Positions 62,001-64,000 of a DNA stretch of 64,000 nucleotides are shown one piece after another (position 1 is the stretch's first letter; each line of letters starts with the position of its first letter). The DNA lies in assembly GCF_041146395.1 (NCBI RefSeq), contig NC_090986.1, forward strand, positions 47,156,001 through 47,220,000, written 5' to 3'. This DNA comes from Eulemur rufifrons. Lineage: Eukaryota; Chordata; Mammalia; Primates; Lemuridae. The notes beneath the pieces are model-generated. The model made no database searches and was not told the origin of the DNA. It saw only the letters and a list, made by a program, of their open reading frames with translations. A program made the position numbers and the translations under genes.

Positions 62001-64000
62001 CTTTTATCCCAAGAGTTATGGATTTTAAGTCCAGAGTGGTATAACATATTTTGAAATAACCATTCTGTATGTGAAGAATAATTATTAATCCTCAGGTAGG
62101 TTCCTGATGTGCCTGGAATTCATAACCTATTTTTCTACTCCATTTGTTGTCTTGTTCTCCTTGAAAACTCTTTCACAATCCCTCCTCTTTTCTCAAAACT
62201 CCAACTCCTCCTTCACCATCATTATTCACACTAGTAACTTCATTCACTACACCATTTAAACACTGCGGTGTTCTGAGGAGAACTTGGGTGAATACCTGTC
62301 ACCATGCATTTGTTTATCTGCATATGTGATCATAAATTCCACCTTTTTTTTCTGTTATTCTGTATTATCATTCCAAACTAACAAAAGCCAAACATTTCAC
62401 CAATATTCTACTGGCACCTTTGCTTTTTGCATACTCAAGTATTTTGCTTCAGAAATTCTTCCTTTTTCCTTTGGCATCATTACTTTTCCTCTCTATCAGA
62501 TTATTTTCATCATCATACCAACATGTGGTCATGTCCCTCATCTTTAAGAATATATCTGTCTTGATTGCACTTTTCCTCAAAGACCTCATTCTAAATCTCC
62601 ACATTTCTTCACTATAAAGCTAAAAGGGGAGTGGTCTAACTTTTCCCTTGTAAGTATAGGGTAAGCGTGACTACCTTGTATTTATTTCTCTGCAATTTGT
62701 GAATCCATTCCAATCAAGATATTTCACAACTACCACTCCACCATCCCACTAATAAATGATGTTGGTTTCATGCAGTAGTAGAAGTAATAAATGTGGCCAG
62801 AGTCTTTATATATTTCAGAGTTAAAGATGAATGGATGTGGCTTCAAGAGTGTGAAGAGTCAAGCATGACAGACACTGCTAAAACCCCAGCCATACTCAAG
62901 CATTACTTCTTCAATGCTCAGGACTTCCCACTCCCAGTAACTACATCTTTTTACCTAAGGGCTTTCTCTGATGGAAATTTCAGAACCCTGAGAGGTGCCC
63001 TCACCCATGTCTTATCAGAGATGGTAGATGGCACTGAAAAGTGGATTGAAGGGAGAATAAGAATAGAAAATGGGAGCAGTCACTGTGTTGAAGACTTTTG
63101 AGGTATTTTTCTTAAGAGAGGAAGAGAAAAGGTAATAAACTCAGGATTTTATGGAGTCAAGTGAGTTTGATTTTTTTTTTTTTTGAGAGAGAGATATTAG
63201 AGCATATTTTAAGGCAAAGGGAATCATGCAGTAAGGAGAAAAGCCCCAACTGAAAAGAAAGAGGAGCACTTCCAGAAACAGCATTCTTTGGAAGGTTAGA
63301 AGCTATAGGATCCAGCATGCAAGGGAACAGAATAGTTTAGACAAGTTAGGCATTGTAATCAGAGTGAAGGCAGATTGGGTGACTACTAATACAGAATGAA
63401 TACGGGTAGATTTGTGGTAAAAAGGAATGAAAACTCTTCTGCTAGTTTCTATTTTTTTTCAGTGAATTAAAAAAATTAAAATCAATAACTGGTAATAATA
63501 TTTTGGAGATGAAATGCTCAGTGTTTGAAGAGAATGGAGAAGGTCTGAGAACTGGAGTTGAAATCAGCGGGATAAGGTGTGGTTGACAAGAACAGAAGTC
63601 ATAAAGTTAGTGGCCAAAAATCTGAACTGTGTTTTCTTTAGCTACATTCAGATACTTGCTTGAATGTAGGGAGTAGCAGTGGAATGAAATGAGAATGACA
63701 AAATAATTTTGAGTATCATCAAAGAAGTGACTCTATAAGCAAACTATTATATGGAATCTATTTTTATAAGACATGAGGACTGACAGGAATGAGAGATAGT
63801 ACAAAGGTGGTGGAAATCAGTGGGTGGTATCTTCTAAACAGCTCAGGGTATTCCTAGGTTTCCAGAAGTGGTGAGAGTAAGTTGGCAAGCGTGTATGCTT
63901 AAAATTGATTTTTCTGCCATGAGCAGAATTAAAACAAATAAAATGATATACAAAAATTCAGCCATGTATTGGCAGCACTGAAGGGCATATGTTATATACT
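62001..64000. other. Unassigned intergenic DNA
   Basis: The longest open frame, 62793-63101 (102 codons, GTG start), has no recognisable domain, promoter or splice context. It probably lies in old repeat sequence. Nothing else could be supported. Confidence 0.4.

Noticed and set aside
62793..63101. 102-codon open frame as a possible host gene
   Set aside because: It has a GTG start, no domain, no splice or promoter context, and lies near old repeat sequence.
1..64000. CRISPR arrays, bacterial operons, tRNA or rRNA genes
   Set aside because: The DNA is clearly mammalian. The tandem repeats seen are microsatellites, and no cloverleaf-type gene was recognised apart from Alu pol III boxes.

Overview
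The window is nuclear DNA from a primate, most likely a strepsirrhine (lemur or loris group). Three young Alu elements (near 31061, 36884 and 58110) carry the long monomer linker and the right-arm 'gacgccacggcactcactctagcc' stretch that I associate with strepsirrhine Alus. Several 5'-truncated L1 copies also end in a shared 3' tail ('acatttgtacccctataatatgctgaaataaaa' type, split here only for description). The DNA is AT-rich and repeat-rich. I find no convincing host protein-coding gene, tRNA or rRNA gene. The species cannot be fixed from the sequence alone.

The main object is a nearly complete endogenous provirus on the + strand at 13080-20404. It is bounded by identical 6-bp target duplications (gcagat at 13074-13079 and 20405-20410). 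Two 233-bp LTRs differ at only three positions. In order it has: 5' LTR, a primer site matching the 3' end of tRNA-Phe, a splice donor, gag (one in-frame stop), a -1 frameshift site, pro (dUTPase, aspartic protease, G-patch), a second -1 frameshift site, an open pol (RT, RNase H, integrase), a short frame-broken env overlapping the end of pol, a polypurine tract and the 3' LTR. The gag/pro/pol layout with dUTPase in pro is that of betaretroviruses (class II ERVs). The tRNA-Phe primer site recalls the IAP lineage. An exact 18-nt copy of the polypurine tract lies inside the integrase coding region and may act as a central polypurine tract.

Region by region: 1-3170 holds several L1 3' pieces (one with a 5' inversion) and a solo LTR with 5-bp duplications (1309-1807). 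3171-13073 is AT-rich DNA with an old Alu, an internally deleted mariner element (6560-7160) with TA duplications, an L1 tail and an old MaLR-like LTR. 13074-20410 is the provirus. 20411-34560 holds long diverged L1 remnants, a young Alu with a 16-bp duplication, and a reverse-strand L1. 34561-48240 is mostly unassigned AT-rich DNA with Alus, MaLR-like LTRs, L1 pieces and microsatellites. 48240-64000 holds more old repeats, an L1 tail, a young Alu with a 15-bp duplication, and unassigned DNA.

Repeat family names come from recognition by eye, without a library search. Edges of old repeats are approximate, while edges with target duplications were read directly.
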